In this document: positions 9,499 through 17,889 of the stretch, in pieces
How positions within the stretch are numbered: the first letter of the stretch is position 1
How the letters are laid out: the number at the start of each line of letters is the position of its first letter
Origin: Desulfofundulus thermosubterraneus DSM 16057
GTDB lineage: Bacteria; Bacillota; Desulfotomaculia; Desulfotomaculales; Desulfovirgulaceae
Direction: 5' to 3'
DNA length: 64,000 bases
Assembly (NCBI RefSeq): GCF_900142025.1
Contig: NZ_FQZM01000018.1
Span: forward strand, 1 to 64,000
Program-made: the position numbers and the translations under genes
Notes under the pieces: model-generated
The model's input: the letters and a program-made list of their open reading frames with translations, nothing else
Database searches by the model: none
What the model was told of the DNA's origin: nothing

Positions 9499-10261
9499 AA
9501 AGGCGGCTTATGAAAATATCATTGCCGGCCGCCACTCGGTAAAAGAAGCCCTTGTGGCCAACCGATCCATTAACAAGCTCCTGGTGGCTAAAGGAACCGG
9601 CAGCGGTGCCCTGCAGGAAATCCTCAATCTGGCCCGGGAACGGGGAATACCCGTCCAGTACGTGGACCGGTCCCACCTGAACGGGCTGGTTAAGGATGCC
9701 CCGCACCAGGGAGTTGTAGCCGTGGCGGCGGCCAAAGAATACGTTTCCGTGGATGACATCCTTGCTGCCGCGCTCCCTGAAGATCCCTTTATAATCCTGC
9801 TTAACGAAATTACCGATCCCCACAACCTGGGGGCCATTTTGCGTACGGCCGATGCCGCCGGGGTCCACGGTGTGGTTATTACCCGGCACCGTTCGGCAGC
9901 CCTTACCCCGGCGGTGGTCAAGGCTTCCTGCGGGGCGGTGGAGTATGTCCGGGTGGCCCGGGTGCCCAATCTAGCCCAGACCATTACCTACCTCCAGCAG
10001 CGTGGGCTCTGGGTGGTAGGGGCCTGCGGGACGGCTCCGGACATATACTGGGATGTGCCTTTGGACGGCCCCCTTGCCCTGGTCATTGGTGGGGAAGACA
10101 AAGGCCTGGGGAGATTGGTGCGGGAAAAGTGCGATCAGTTGGTCAGACTGCCCATGGCCGGGCGGGTTGGCTCCCTCAATGCCTCGGTGGCGGCAGCCCT
10201 GCTGGCTTACGAGGTGGTCAGGCAGAGGAGACGGGTCCATGGACGAGTACCTGATCGTTGA
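9491..10261 (+). CDS. rlmB: 23S rRNA (guanosine-2'-O-)-methyltransferase, TrmH/SpoU family
   Basis: About 256 residues. The N-terminal L30e-like RNA-binding domain (ENIIAGRHSVKEAL, 1-80) is followed by a knotted SPOUT domain with the three family motifs: NEITDPHNLGAILRTADAAG, LVIGGEDKGL and LPMAGRVGSLNASVAAALLAYE. It probably methylates G2251 of 23S rRNA using SAM, as RlmB does in E. coli. The start is ATG 9491, inside the 3' end of mrnC; longer in-frame extensions upstream lie within mrnC. It overlaps yacP by 23 nt. Confidence 0.92.
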   Translation: MAEKAAYENIIAGRHSVKEALVANRSINKLLVAKGTGSGALQEILNLARERGIPVQYVDRSHLNGLVKDAPHQGVVAVAAAKEYVSVDDILAAALPEDPFIILLNEITDPHNLGAILRTADAAGVHGVVITRHRSAALTPAVVKASCGAVEYVRVARVPNLAQTITYLQQRGLWVVGACGTAPDIYWDVPLDGPLALVIGGEDKGLGRLVREKCDQLVRLPMAGRVGSLNASVAAALLAYEVVRQRRRVHGRVPDR

Positions 10262-10751
10262 CGGCTATAACATCATTCATGCCTGGCCGGAACTGGAACA
10301 GCTTTCCGAATCAAGTTTGGAGCATGCACGCACCCGGCTGGTGGATATTTTAGTTAATTATGCCGCATTCACCGGGGATCACGTGGTGGTGGTCTTTGAT
10401 GCCCACCAGGTGAAGCACACCGGGGACCGGTCGGAAACCGTCAACGGGGTGCAGGTGATTTATACCCCCGAGGGAGAAACTGCCGATGCAGTCATCGAGA
10501 AACTGGTTGGGGAGCTGTCCCGGCGGGGAACGGTGTATGTGGCTACCTACGACTGGGCCGAACAGAGGATGATTCTGGGGCGGGGTGCCTACCGGATTAC
10601 GCCCAGGGAGCTGTGGAAAAAAGTACAGCACACGCAGGAGGAAGGAAAAAAGCATTTTGACAGCGGGCGGCCGGCGGATGCTTATTTAGAAAACCGCCTG
10701 GTGGACGAGATTCGCCTGATTTTTGAACGCTGGCGAAGAAAAAAAGAATAG
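10239..10751 (+). CDS. NYN-domain endoribonuclease (YacP/Rae1 family)
   Basis: 170 residues. The PIN-like NYN fold begins DEYLIVDGYNIIHAWPEL, with acidic residues in DGYN, VVFDAH and ATYDWAEQ forming the expected metal site. The B. subtilis homologue Rae1 (YacP) cuts mRNA in the ribosomal A site; function here is transferred from that homologue. The C-terminal helix (about 120-170) is charged. ATG 10239 lies inside rlmB. The rlmB-yacP-sigH order matches B. subtilis. Confidence 0.87.
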   Translation: MDEYLIVDGYNIIHAWPELEQLSESSLEHARTRLVDILVNYAAFTGDHVVVVFDAHQVKHTGDRSETVNGVQVIYTPEGETADAVIEKLVGELSRRGTVYVATYDWAEQRMILGRGAYRITPRELWKKVQHTQEEGKKHFDSGRPADAYLENRLVDEIRLIFERWRRKKE

Positions 10752-10790
10752 CCAGGATGATTGTGGAACGAAAGCAAGTCCTAATTTTTC

Positions 10791-10906
10791 TTGACGGGTT
10801 ACCGGGGCTGAGATATAATTAGTTAGGCAAAATTAAAGAAAGAGGTACGGGAAAATGCCTTGATCCGTTCAAAGAAAAAAGTCGGGATCTATATCACCCC
10901 GGACTT
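10791..10906 (+). promoter_or_regulatory. sigH promoter and structured leader
   Basis: TTGACG at 10791-10796, 17-bp spacer, TATAAT at 10814-10819. The roughly 170-nt leader contains a hairpin AAGTCGGG/CCCGGACTT (10879-10906, one bulge) and then a T-rich stretch (10925-10945). The T-run starts too far downstream for a simple terminator, but attenuation is possible. Confidence 0.6.
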
Positions 10907-10994
10907 CTGACTGACGACGGAAAAGGCTTTTCTTTTTCTTTTGGTTTAAGTGTTTTAAGTGGGAAAGCCGGACACACAAAGCGGGGGGGATATT

Positions 10995-11639
10995 GTGAGT
11001 CTGAGCGTCCAGAGGGAATGTGCGAGCTGTTATCACATGATGGACGATGAGGAAGTGGTGGAATACGCCCGCGAAGGTGATGACGCGGCCCTGGAGTATT
11101 TGATTAATAAATACAAAAACTTTGTCCGGGCGAAAGCACGTTCCTACTTCCTCATTGGGGCTGATCGGGAGGACATCATTCAGGAAGGGATGATCGGTCT
11201 TTACAAGGCCATTCGCGACTTCCGGTTAGACAAGCTTTCGTCCTTCCGGGCCTTTGCAGAACTTTGTATTACCAGGCAGATCATTACGGCTATCAAAACG
11301 GCCACCCGGCAAAAACACATCCCCTTGAACTCTTATGTTTCCTTGAACAAGCCCATTTACGATGAAGATTCCGACCGCACCCTTCTGGATGTCATCTCCG
11401 GCGCCAGGATTGCCGACCCGGAGGAGTTAATCATCAGCCGGGAGGAATTTTATGATATTGAAGAAAAAATGGGCGAGATCCTGAGCTCCCTGGAATGGAA
11501 GGTGCTGATGTCCTACCTGGAGGGTAAGTCCTACCAGGAAATCGCCGAGGATTTAAAGCGCCACGTCAAATCCATCGACAATGCCTTGCAGCGAGTCAAG
11601 CGCAAGCTGGAAAGATATCTGGAAAAGCGAAATAATTAA
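10995..11639 (+). CDS. sigH: RNA polymerase sporulation sigma factor SigH
   Basis: About 214 residues, sigma-70 family. Region 2 spans DEEVVEYAREGDDAALEYLINKYKNFV through DREDIIQEGMIGLYKAIRDF, which includes the -10 recognition helix. Region 4 has the helix-turn-helix SYQEIAEDLKRHVKSIDNALQRVKRKLERYL. In spore formers SigH drives the switch to sporulation. The preferred start is GTG 10995, behind GGGGGGA; ATG/TTG extension to 10959 is unlikely. It has its own promoter and a terminator, so expression is separate from rlmB-yacP. Confidence 0.92.
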   Translation: MSLSVQRECASCYHMMDDEEVVEYAREGDDAALEYLINKYKNFVRAKARSYFLIGADREDIIQEGMIGLYKAIRDFRLDKLSSFRAFAELCITRQIITAIKTATRQKHIPLNSYVSLNKPIYDEDSDRTLLDVISGARIADPEELIISREEFYDIEEKMGEILSSLEWKVLMSYLEGKSYQEIAEDLKRHVKSIDNALQRVKRKLERYLEKRNN

Positions 11640-11648
11640 TTAGCTGGA

Positions 11649-11681
11649 AAGGGTTACTTAAAAAGTAGCCCTTTGTTTTTT
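11649..11681 (+). terminator. Terminator after sigH
   Basis: AAGGGTTACTT (11649-11659) pairs with AAGTAGCCCTT (11662-11672), one G-U, then GTTTTTT. It closes the conserved carD-sigH block. 11682-11842 holds nothing recognisable. Confidence 0.85.
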
Positions 11682-11842
11682 AATTCGACCTGAAAGGACA
11701 CATTCCTGCTTTTAAGACAATTTTTTTGATGTAGCCCCTGAAAAGGTGTCGAAATTGGATCCGGCATGTTTTCGCGCGCCGGGGTTCTTACCTGGTGGTG
11801 CCTGAGACCAGAAGAGCAGTTTGTTGACGGGGGTGTTCCCGG

Positions 11843-12181
11843 ATGTCCGAAGATGTCCGAACCACGCTGCAGGATTTGAAAAATATGGTAGCTGCCTTTG
11901 TGGAAGAGAGGGACTGGGCGCAGTTTCATACGCCCAAAAATCTGGCTATGTCTGTGTCCATTGAGGCCGCCGAACTTATGGAACTTTTCCAGTGGTCCGA
12001 CGGGCGGGCACTGGAACCTGAGCTTTTAGAGCGGGTGGAAGAGGAACTGGCCGATGTGTTGATTTACTGCCTGGCCATGGCTAACACCGCAGGCATTGAC
12101 CTGGCCCGGGCGGTAAAGAAAAAAATGGAGGGTAATGCCAGGAAGTATCCTGTAGACCTCTACCGGGGCAGGTACCGCTAG
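11843..12181 (+). CDS. MazG-like nucleotide pyrophosphohydrolase
   Basis: 112 residues, a small all-alpha NTP-PPase of the RS21-C6/dCTPase type. The metal-binding EXXE and EXXD motifs are seen in SIEAAELMELF (about 35-45) and EELADVLIYCLAMAN (about 70-84). The family clears non-canonical or excess (d)NTPs, with dCTP and 5-methyl-dCTP known substrates in relatives; the substrate here is unknown. The GGRYRR-like tail YPVDLYRGRYR is typical. It stands alone between the sigH terminator and the NADH module promoter. Confidence 0.85.
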   Translation: MSEDVRTTLQDLKNMVAAFVEERDWAQFHTPKNLAMSVSIEAAELMELFQWSDGRALEPELLERVEEELADVLIYCLAMANTAGIDLARAVKKKMEGNARKYPVDLYRGRYR

Positions 12182-12235
12182 TTTTTGCTAATTAAAGTAA
12201 GTGCAGAATATTTTCTTAAAATAATTTTAAGATTA

Positions 12236-12264
12236 TTGACCGTTAATATGTTTAGCGTTATGAT
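12236..12264 (+). promoter_or_regulatory. Promoter of the nuoEF(G) module
   Basis: TTGACC at 12236-12241, 17-bp spacer, TATGAT at 12259-12264. A short hairpin AACCGG/CCGGTT (about 12281-12305) followed by TTT lies in the leader and could attenuate weakly. Confidence 0.5.
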
Positions 12265-12333
12265 TATGGAGAGGTTTCCACGACAACCGGGCAACTGACC
12301 GGTTTTTCAATAAGCCAATCAGGAGAGATGTCC

Positions 12334-12864
12334 ATGCATTTAACGGAAGAAGAAAAAAGGGTTGCCTTAGAACAAACCGGGAACATCCTGGAAAATTATT
12401 CCCGTGAACGGGGTAATCTCATTCCTATTTTGCAGCAGGTACAGGAAAAGCTGGGCTATGTGCCCCTGGTGGCCATGGAGGAAGTGGCGCGGCACCTGGG
12501 CATCCCGGCCGTGGACGTTTACAGCGTGGCTACCTTTTACAACCAGTTTCGCCTCATTCCCCCAGGGAAACACCAGATCAAGGTATGCATGGGTACAGCC
12601 TGCCACATGAAGGGGGGCAATATCATCCTGGACTGCTGGAAGAGACGGCTGGGCATCGACGTTAACCAGGTTACGCCGGACCGGGAATTCAGCCTGGAAA
12701 GGGTGGCCTGCGTAGGATGCTGCACCATGGCACCGGTAACGGTGATCGATGAAGAGGTGCATGGCAAGGTAACCCCCACCCGGGTGGACGGATTGCTCTT
12801 TTCCTTTGGCGTAAAAATCTTAAAAGGCCAGCAGAAAGAAGGGGAAGCAGTTGAAGAGCAGTAG
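12334..12864 (+). CDS. nuoE: NADH dehydrogenase subunit E-like (thioredoxin-like [2Fe-2S])
   Basis: About 176 residues. An N-terminal helical bundle precedes a thioredoxin-fold [2Fe-2S] domain with four cysteines: VCMGTACHMKGG (C-x4-C) and ACVGCCTMAP. It passes electrons next to the FMN/NADH subunit in complex I, NAD-reducing hydrogenases, bifurcating hydrogenases and NAD-linked formate dehydrogenases. The preferred start is ATG 12334, seven nt after AGGAGAG; ATG 12328 is too close. It overlaps the next gene by 14 nt. No proton-pumping subunits are nearby, so this is a soluble module. Confidence 0.88.
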   Translation: MHLTEEEKRVALEQTGNILENYSRERGNLIPILQQVQEKLGYVPLVAMEEVARHLGIPAVDVYSVATFYNQFRLIPPGKHQIKVCMGTACHMKGGNIILDCWKRRLGIDVNQVTPDREFSLERVACVGCCTMAPVTVIDEEVHGKVTPTRVDGLLFSFGVKILKGQQKEGEAVEEQ

Positions 12865-14755
12865 TATAGTGGCAGAAACTTTTGCAAAATTGCAACAGAA
12901 ATCCAGGACTGCCTGGCAGAGCCTGCGGGACCGGCCCTTGATTTTGGTGGGCACGGCCACCTGCGGCCGCGCAGCCGGGGCCCTGGAGATTTTAAAGATA
13001 ATTAAAGAAGAGCTTGAAAAACACGGCCTTGACGCCCAGGTCCTGGAAGTGGGCTGCATGGGCCATTGCTATGCGGAACCCCTGGTAACCGTTTACAAGC
13101 CCGGTTTCCCACCCATCAGCTACGGCTACGTTACCGAGGGCATTGCCGCTCGGCTGGTGCAGGATTTTTTAGGGGGTGACGACCCCTGCCTGGAATTTGC
13201 CCTGGCTGCGCTAGAGACCAACGATATGGTTCCAGCCCTCACCGACTTTCCCCGGGGAATGATTGAAAAACCCATTATTTTGGATAGGTGTGGCCTCATT
13301 GACCCGGCTAAAATCGAACACTACATTGCCCTGGGCGGGTATGCCGCCCTGGCCGGAGCCCTGACCCGGGAACCTGAATGGGTACTTGAAGAAATAAAGG
13401 CTTCCGGCCTGCGGGGGAGGGGGGGAGCCGGTTTCCCCACCGGGCGCAAGTGGGAAACCTGCCGTTTGGCGCCGGGGGAAAAAAAGTATGTCATTTGCAA
13501 CGCTGACGAAGGGGACCCGGGGGCCTTTATGGACCGGGCCATCCTGGAGTCAAACCCCCACGAGGTGCTGGAGGGGCTGGCCATTGCCGCCTACGCGGTG
13601 GGAGCCCGCCAGGGCTATTTCTATATCCGCGCCGAGTATCCCCTGGCCGTGGAAAGGGTGAAAAAGGCCATCGAACAGGCGCGCCAGGCCGGCCTTTTAG
13701 GGATCAATATCCTGGGCAGCGGTTTTAGCTTTGACGTGGATGTTTTTCAGGGTTCGGGGGCCTTTGTTTGCGGCGAGGAAACGGCCCTGATTGCCTCCAT
13801 GGAAGGGGAACCGGGCCTGCCCCGCCACCGGCCGCCATTTCCGGCCACTGCCGGGCTTTGGGGCAAGCCCACGGTAATTAATAATGTAAAGACATTGGCC
13901 TACGTGCCCCATATTATTGAGCGGGGCGCCCAATGGTTCAGGGAGACCGGTACTGCCGGCAGCCCCGGTACGGCTGTCTTTGCCCTGGCCGGGAAAGTGA
14001 TCAATACCGGTCTGGCCGAGGTGCCCATGGGCACAACCTTAAGAGAACTGGTTTACGATGTGGGCAGCGGCATTCCCAGGGGCAAAGCCTTTAAGGCCGT
14101 GCAGATTGGTGGGCCGTCGGGAGGGTGCCTGCCTGAAACGGCCCTGGATATGCCCATAGATTTCGATTCTTTGAGCCAGGCCGGGGCCATGATGGGTTCC
14201 GGCGGAATGGTCATCCTGGATGAGGACGATTGCATGGTGGAAATAGCCCGGTTTTTCCTGGATTTCACCCAGAAGGAATCCTGTGGCAAGTGCACCATGT
14301 GCCATCTGGGAACCAAGCAGATGCTGGAAATCCTGGAGGCAATTACAAAGGGTCAGGGCAAACCTGGGGATATAGAGCTTCTTTTGGAACTGGCTGAAGA
14401 CGTGAAGGCCGGGTCGCTGTGCGGGCTGGGCAAGACGGCACCTAATCCCGTTTTAAGTACCATCCGCTATTTCCGGGACGAATACGAGGCCCACATCAAG
14501 GAACGCCGTTGCCCGGCGCTGATGTGCCGGGAACTGATTGCCTACTACATCCTGCCGGAAAAATGCGAGCGCTCCTGTGATGCCTGCGTGGGCAGCTGCC
14601 CGGTGGAGGCCATTTACCCCAACGAGGACCGGATTAAAGTTATTGATCAGCAGAAATGTGTTAAGTGCGCCAGCTGCCTGGAGGCATGCCCGCCCCAGTA
14701 TAAAGCGGTCATCAAGCTCTCGCCGCCGGAACTGGTGGCCGAAAGGGGGGCGTAA
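12851..14755 (+). CDS. nuoF: NADH dehydrogenase subunit F-like, HydB/HoxF type
   Basis: 634 residues, longer than classic NuoF. An N-terminal thioredoxin-like [2Fe-2S] domain (about 28-115, cysteines in TATCGRAAG and VGCMGHCYAEP) precedes the NADH/FMN core with GLRGRGGAGFPTGRKW and CNADEGDPGAFMDR. The N3-type [4Fe-4S] site follows (SCGKCTMCHLGT...LCGLGK), and the C-terminus carries two ferredoxin clusters (CERSCDACVGSC; CVKCASCLEACP). This layout matches HydB of electron-bifurcating hydrogenases. It starts with TTG 12851 inside nuoE. It presumably exchanges electrons between NAD(H) and ferredoxin-type partners. Confidence 0.9.
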   Translation: MKSSSIVAETFAKLQQKSRTAWQSLRDRPLILVGTATCGRAAGALEILKIIKEELEKHGLDAQVLEVGCMGHCYAEPLVTVYKPGFPPISYGYVTEGIAARLVQDFLGGDDPCLEFALAALETNDMVPALTDFPRGMIEKPIILDRCGLIDPAKIEHYIALGGYAALAGALTREPEWVLEEIKASGLRGRGGAGFPTGRKWETCRLAPGEKKYVICNADEGDPGAFMDRAILESNPHEVLEGLAIAAYAVGARQGYFYIRAEYPLAVERVKKAIEQARQAGLLGINILGSGFSFDVDVFQGSGAFVCGEETALIASMEGEPGLPRHRPPFPATAGLWGKPTVINNVKTLAYVPHIIERGAQWFRETGTAGSPGTAVFALAGKVINTGLAEVPMGTTLRELVYDVGSGIPRGKAFKAVQIGGPSGGCLPETALDMPIDFDSLSQAGAMMGSGGMVILDEDDCMVEIARFFLDFTQKESCGKCTMCHLGTKQMLEILEAITKGQGKPGDIELLLELAEDVKAGSLCGLGKTAPNPVLSTIRYFRDEYEAHIKERRCPALMCRELIAYYILPEKCERSCDACVGSCPVEAIYPNEDRIKVIDQQKCVKCASCLEACPPQYKAVIKLSPPELVAERGA

Positions 14756-14758
14756 GGT

Positions 14759-15400
14759 ATGAAAACAGTCACCTTAACCATAGATGGCCGGACCGTGCAG
14801 GCGCGGGAAGGGGAAAAACTGCTCTGGGCAGCCCTGGAAAACGGCATCTACATTCCCAACCTCTGCGCCATTCCCGGAGTAAAACACCCTGCTGCCGCCT
14901 GCCGGTTGTGCTTTGTGGAGATCCGGGGTTACCCGCGTCCGGTGACCGCCTGTACCGAGCCCGTGGTCGAAGGCATGGTGGTGTCCACCCGCAGCCCGCG
15001 GGTGGATCGCCTGGTACACACGGCCTTTGAGCTCCTTTTGTCCAATCACCACCTGGACTGCGCCAGCTGCCCCCGCAACCGCTCCTGCGAATTGCAGCGG
15101 ATTGCCCGGGAACGCCGCTTCCCCTTACGGGTGAAGCGGCTGAGAAAGCTGGAACGGAATCTGCAGGTGGACGACTCCAGCCCGGTAGTGCGCTACGACC
15201 CCGGCAAGTGTGTCCTCTGCGGGCGGTGTGTGTGGGTCTGCCGGGAAAAAGGCACCGGAGTGCTGGGTTTTGCTGGAAGAGGATTCGAGCGTAGAATAGC
15301 CACCTTTGGAGATGTTCCCCTTGGCCAGTCGGGCTGTAACGGTTGCGGCGAATGTACCAGAGTCTGTCCCGTGGGTGCCCTGACGGGGAAAGAGGCCTGA
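14759..15400 (+). CDS. NuoG/HoxU-like iron-sulfur subunit (electron relay only)
   Basis: 213 residues, equal to the N-terminal relay of NuoG, HoxU or HydA without any catalytic domain. It has a plant-type [2Fe-2S] (CAIPG...AACRLCFVE...TACTEP), the His-ligated [4Fe-4S] site (HHLDCASCPRNRSC) and two more [4Fe-4S] motifs (CVLCGRCVWVC; CNGCGECTRVC). It ends where an H-cluster or molybdopterin domain would begin in HydA or FdhA. It follows nuoF by 3 nt. The complex must use a catalytic subunit encoded elsewhere or hand electrons to soluble partners such as the adjacent Kor complex. Confidence 0.85.
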   Translation: MKTVTLTIDGRTVQAREGEKLLWAALENGIYIPNLCAIPGVKHPAAACRLCFVEIRGYPRPVTACTEPVVEGMVVSTRSPRVDRLVHTAFELLLSNHHLDCASCPRNRSCELQRIARERRFPLRVKRLRKLERNLQVDDSSPVVRYDPGKCVLCGRCVWVCREKGTGVLGFAGRGFERRIATFGDVPLGQSGCNGCGECTRVCPVGALTGKEA

Positions 15401-15528
15401 TCTTCTCAATTTGAGATAAATGCCGGAAGTGCCTGATTTGGCGGTAACGCTGCCAAAGTTTACCCCGGCGTCGCAGAATGAGATAGCTTCCCGTTTCGCT
15501 TTGAGATGGAATACGGAAAAATGCCGTC

Positions 15529-15560
15529 GCAGGAAGTGCTTTCTTCCTGCTTTATTTTTT
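15529..15560 (+). terminator. Terminator after the NADH module
   Basis: Perfect 8-bp stem GCAGGAAG (15529-15536) / CTTCCTGC (15543-15550) followed by TTTATTTTTT. It separates the nuoEF module from korDABC. Confidence 0.85.
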
Positions 15561-15685
15561 CTGCAGCCGGGATGGTTTCAAGGTCCTGCCGCTTATTCCC
15601 CCGAGCGCCAGCAATTACATAGGGTCTGGCACAACTCTTGCGTGTATAATCTAGTAAAGGTTCCAAACCGCGCGAGGTGATGGCA

Positions 15686-15907
15686 ATGGCTAATGCTTTA
15701 GCCGCTCCAAAGGCTGTGCATATAGTGGTGCGGGAAGGATGGTGCAAGGGGTGCGGGATTTGTGTCGCCCTTTGCCCCAAGGAAGTGCTCTCCCTGAATG
15801 GTTCGGGCAAGGTTGCGGTGGTGAATCCCGACCGCTGCGTTGGTTGCGGCCGGTGTGAAATCCACTGTCCGGACTTTGCCATCGGCATAGAGGTGAAGAA
15901 ACAATGA
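15686..15907 (+). CDS. korD: 2-oxoacid:ferredoxin oxidoreductase, ferredoxin-like delta subunit
   Basis: About 73 residues with two [4Fe-4S] motifs, CKGCGICVALCP and CVGCGRCEIHCP. It is the delta chain that links the TPP/Fe-S core to ferredoxin. The preferred start is ATG 15686, six nt after GAGGTG; ATG 15680 and GTG 15677 are in frame but too close. It overlaps korA by 4 nt. A TATAAT-like box lies at about 15646-15651 but no good -35 is visible. Confidence 0.9.
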   Translation: MANALAAPKAVHIVVREGWCKGCGICVALCPKEVLSLNGSGKVAVVNPDRCVGCGRCEIHCPDFAIGIEVKKQ

Positions 15908-17064
15908 GCGATGTGGTGGAAATGGCCCGCCTGATGCAGGGCAACGAGGCTGTGGTGGAAGGAGCCCTGGCGGCAGGGGTGCGTTTTTTTGCCGGTTACC
16001 CCATTACCCCCTCCACGGAGATTGCCGAGCTGATGGCCGAACGCCTGCCCGGGCTGGGCGGTAAGTTCATCCAAATGGAAGACGAGATCGCCAGTATGGC
16101 CGCGGTAATCGGTGCTTCCCTGGCCGGGGTGAAGGCCCTTACGGCCACCAGCGGGCCGGGCTTTTCGCTGAAGCAGGAGAACATCGGCTATGCGGCTATG
16201 GCTGAAATTCCTTGCGTGATTGTCAATGTGCAGCGGTGGGGTCCCAGTACGGGTATTCCCACCGCCCCGGCCCAGGGGGATGTAATGCAGGCCAGGTGGG
16301 GAACCCACGGCGATCACCCGGTTATCGTCCTCTGCCCTGCCTCGGTGCGGGAGGCATACATGCTGGCCATTCGGGCAGTCAACCTGTCGGAAAAGTACCG
16401 GGTGCCGGTGATCCTGCTCATGGACGAAGTGATCGGTCACATGCGGGAACGTGTGGTACTGCCCCGGGCCGGGGAAGTGGAGGTAATTGAGCGTAAAAAG
16501 CCGGCGGTGGAGCCGAAAGATTATTACCCCTACCGCCCCGACGATGATGGTGTACCGCCCATGGCCAACTTCGGAGATGGTTACCGATACCACGTAACGG
16601 GGCTGGTGCACGATGAAAAAGGCAATCCCACCACCGACCCTCAGGTTGCTGAAAGCTTAATTCTGAGGCTGCACCGGAAAATTTACGATCATCTGGATGA
16701 CGTGGTTACCGTAGAGGGTTATCAACTGGAGGATGCGGAAGTAGTTGTGGTCGCCTATGGTGCGGTGGCCAGATCGGCTAAACGGGCGGTCAAGGATGCC
16801 CGGGCGGCGGGTATCAAAGCGGGGCTGTTCCGGCCGGTAACCATCTGGCCCTTCCCGGAAAAAGAGGTGGCGGAACTAGCTGGCCGGGTGCGGCACATCA
16901 TCGTGGTCGAAATGAACCTGGGTCAGCTCAAGGGAGAAGTGGAACGGGCGGTGCAGGGCCGGGTGAGGGTGACGGGGGTTAACCGGCTGAACGGGGAACT
17001 GATCACCTTCGACGAAATCCTGTCCGCCATCAAGGAGGTGACAACAGATGCTCAGTCAGGTTGA
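15904..17064 (+). CDS. korA: 2-oxoacid:ferredoxin oxidoreductase alpha subunit
   Basis: 386 residues, pyrimidine-binding domain plus transketolase C-like domain. The family motif GYPITPSTEIAELMAERLP at residues 31-49 and ATSGPGFSLKQENIGYA near 80 are typical of KorA/VorB rather than of pyruvate enzymes. It decarboxylates a 2-oxoacid with CoA and reduces ferredoxin, anaerobically. 2-Oxoglutarate is the likeliest substrate given the aconitase and isocitrate dehydrogenase downstream, but branched-chain 2-oxoacids cannot be excluded by sequence. It overlaps korB by 17 nt. Confidence 0.9.
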   Translation: MSDVVEMARLMQGNEAVVEGALAAGVRFFAGYPITPSTEIAELMAERLPGLGGKFIQMEDEIASMAAVIGASLAGVKALTATSGPGFSLKQENIGYAAMAEIPCVIVNVQRWGPSTGIPTAPAQGDVMQARWGTHGDHPVIVLCPASVREAYMLAIRAVNLSEKYRVPVILLMDEVIGHMRERVVLPRAGEVEVIERKKPAVEPKDYYPYRPDDDGVPPMANFGDGYRYHVTGLVHDEKGNPTTDPQVAESLILRLHRKIYDHLDDVVTVEGYQLEDAEVVVVAYGAVARSAKRAVKDARAAGIKAGLFRPVTIWPFPEKEVAELAGRVRHIIVVEMNLGQLKGEVERAVQGRVRVTGVNRLNGELITFDEILSAIKEVTTDAQSG

Positions 17065-17869
17065 ATCCCACCTGCGGTCTGACAGGTTTCCCCATATCTG
17101 GTGTCCCGGTTGCGGCAACGGCATAGTTCTATCGGCGCTGGTCAGGGCCATTGAGGAGCTGGGGTGCGACCCGGACAAAACCGTGGTGGTTTCCGGCATC
17201 GGCTGCTCCTCCCGGGCGGCGGGTTACCTGGATTTCAACACCCTGCATACCACCCACGGTCGCGCGCTGGCTTTTGCCACCGGTATCAAACTGGCCAGGC
17301 CTGAACTGGATGTCTTTGTCTTGATGGGAGACGGCGACGCTACGGCCATCGGCGGCAATCACTTTATACACGCTGCCAGGCGCAATATAGACCTCACGGC
17401 CATCATTTTTAACAACAGCATCTATGGTATGACCGGGGGGCAATATTCACCCCTCACTCCTCCCGGCAAAAGGGCAACTACCGCCCCCTACGGGAATATA
17501 GAGCGAAGCTTTGATATTGCCGAACTGGCTAAAGGTGCCGGCGCCACATATGTGGCCCGGGCCACCACCTATCACGCCACCATGCTGGAAAAATTGATTA
17601 TGGCCGGAGCCAAAAACAAGGGCTTCAGCGTCATTGAGGCCATCACCGCCTGTCCGGTGGGTTACGGGCGGCGCAACAAAATGGGCAATGGGCTGCAAAT
17701 GCTTCTCTGGCAGAAGGAACATGCGGTAACGGTGAAACAGGCGGAAAAAATGAGCCCAGAGGAACTGCAGGATAAAATAATCATTGGTGAGTTGTACAGG
17801 GGGGAAGCTCCCGAATACACCGTCATGTACGAAGAAATCATTGCCAGGGCAAAGGGCAAAACCCAGTGA
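17048..17869 (+). CDS. korB: 2-oxoacid:ferredoxin oxidoreductase beta subunit (TPP-binding)
   Basis: 273 residues. WCPGCGNGIVLSAL (about 19-32) and GIGCSSRAAGYLDFNTLHTTHGRA carry cluster ligands, and GDGDATAIGGNHFIHAARRN plus NNSIYGMTGGQ form the TPP/Mg binding motif. It pairs with KorA to form the active site. The short length without a ferredoxin insert agrees with the separate KorD. The start is ATG 17048 after AGGAGG in the korA 3' end. Confidence 0.92.
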   Translation: MLSQVESHLRSDRFPHIWCPGCGNGIVLSALVRAIEELGCDPDKTVVVSGIGCSSRAAGYLDFNTLHTTHGRALAFATGIKLARPELDVFVLMGDGDATAIGGNHFIHAARRNIDLTAIIFNNSIYGMTGGQYSPLTPPGKRATTAPYGNIERSFDIAELAKGAGATYVARATTYHATMLEKLIMAGAKNKGFSVIEAITACPVGYGRRNKMGNGLQMLLWQKEHAVTVKQAEKMSPEELQDKIIIGELYRGEAPEYTVMYEEIIARAKGKTQ

Positions 17870-17889
17870 GAGCAAAGGAGATGAGTAAA

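Noticed and set aside
15460-16611. 383-residue antisense ORF over korD/korA
   Set aside because: A shadow frame of the strongly supported kor genes, with no family resemblance.
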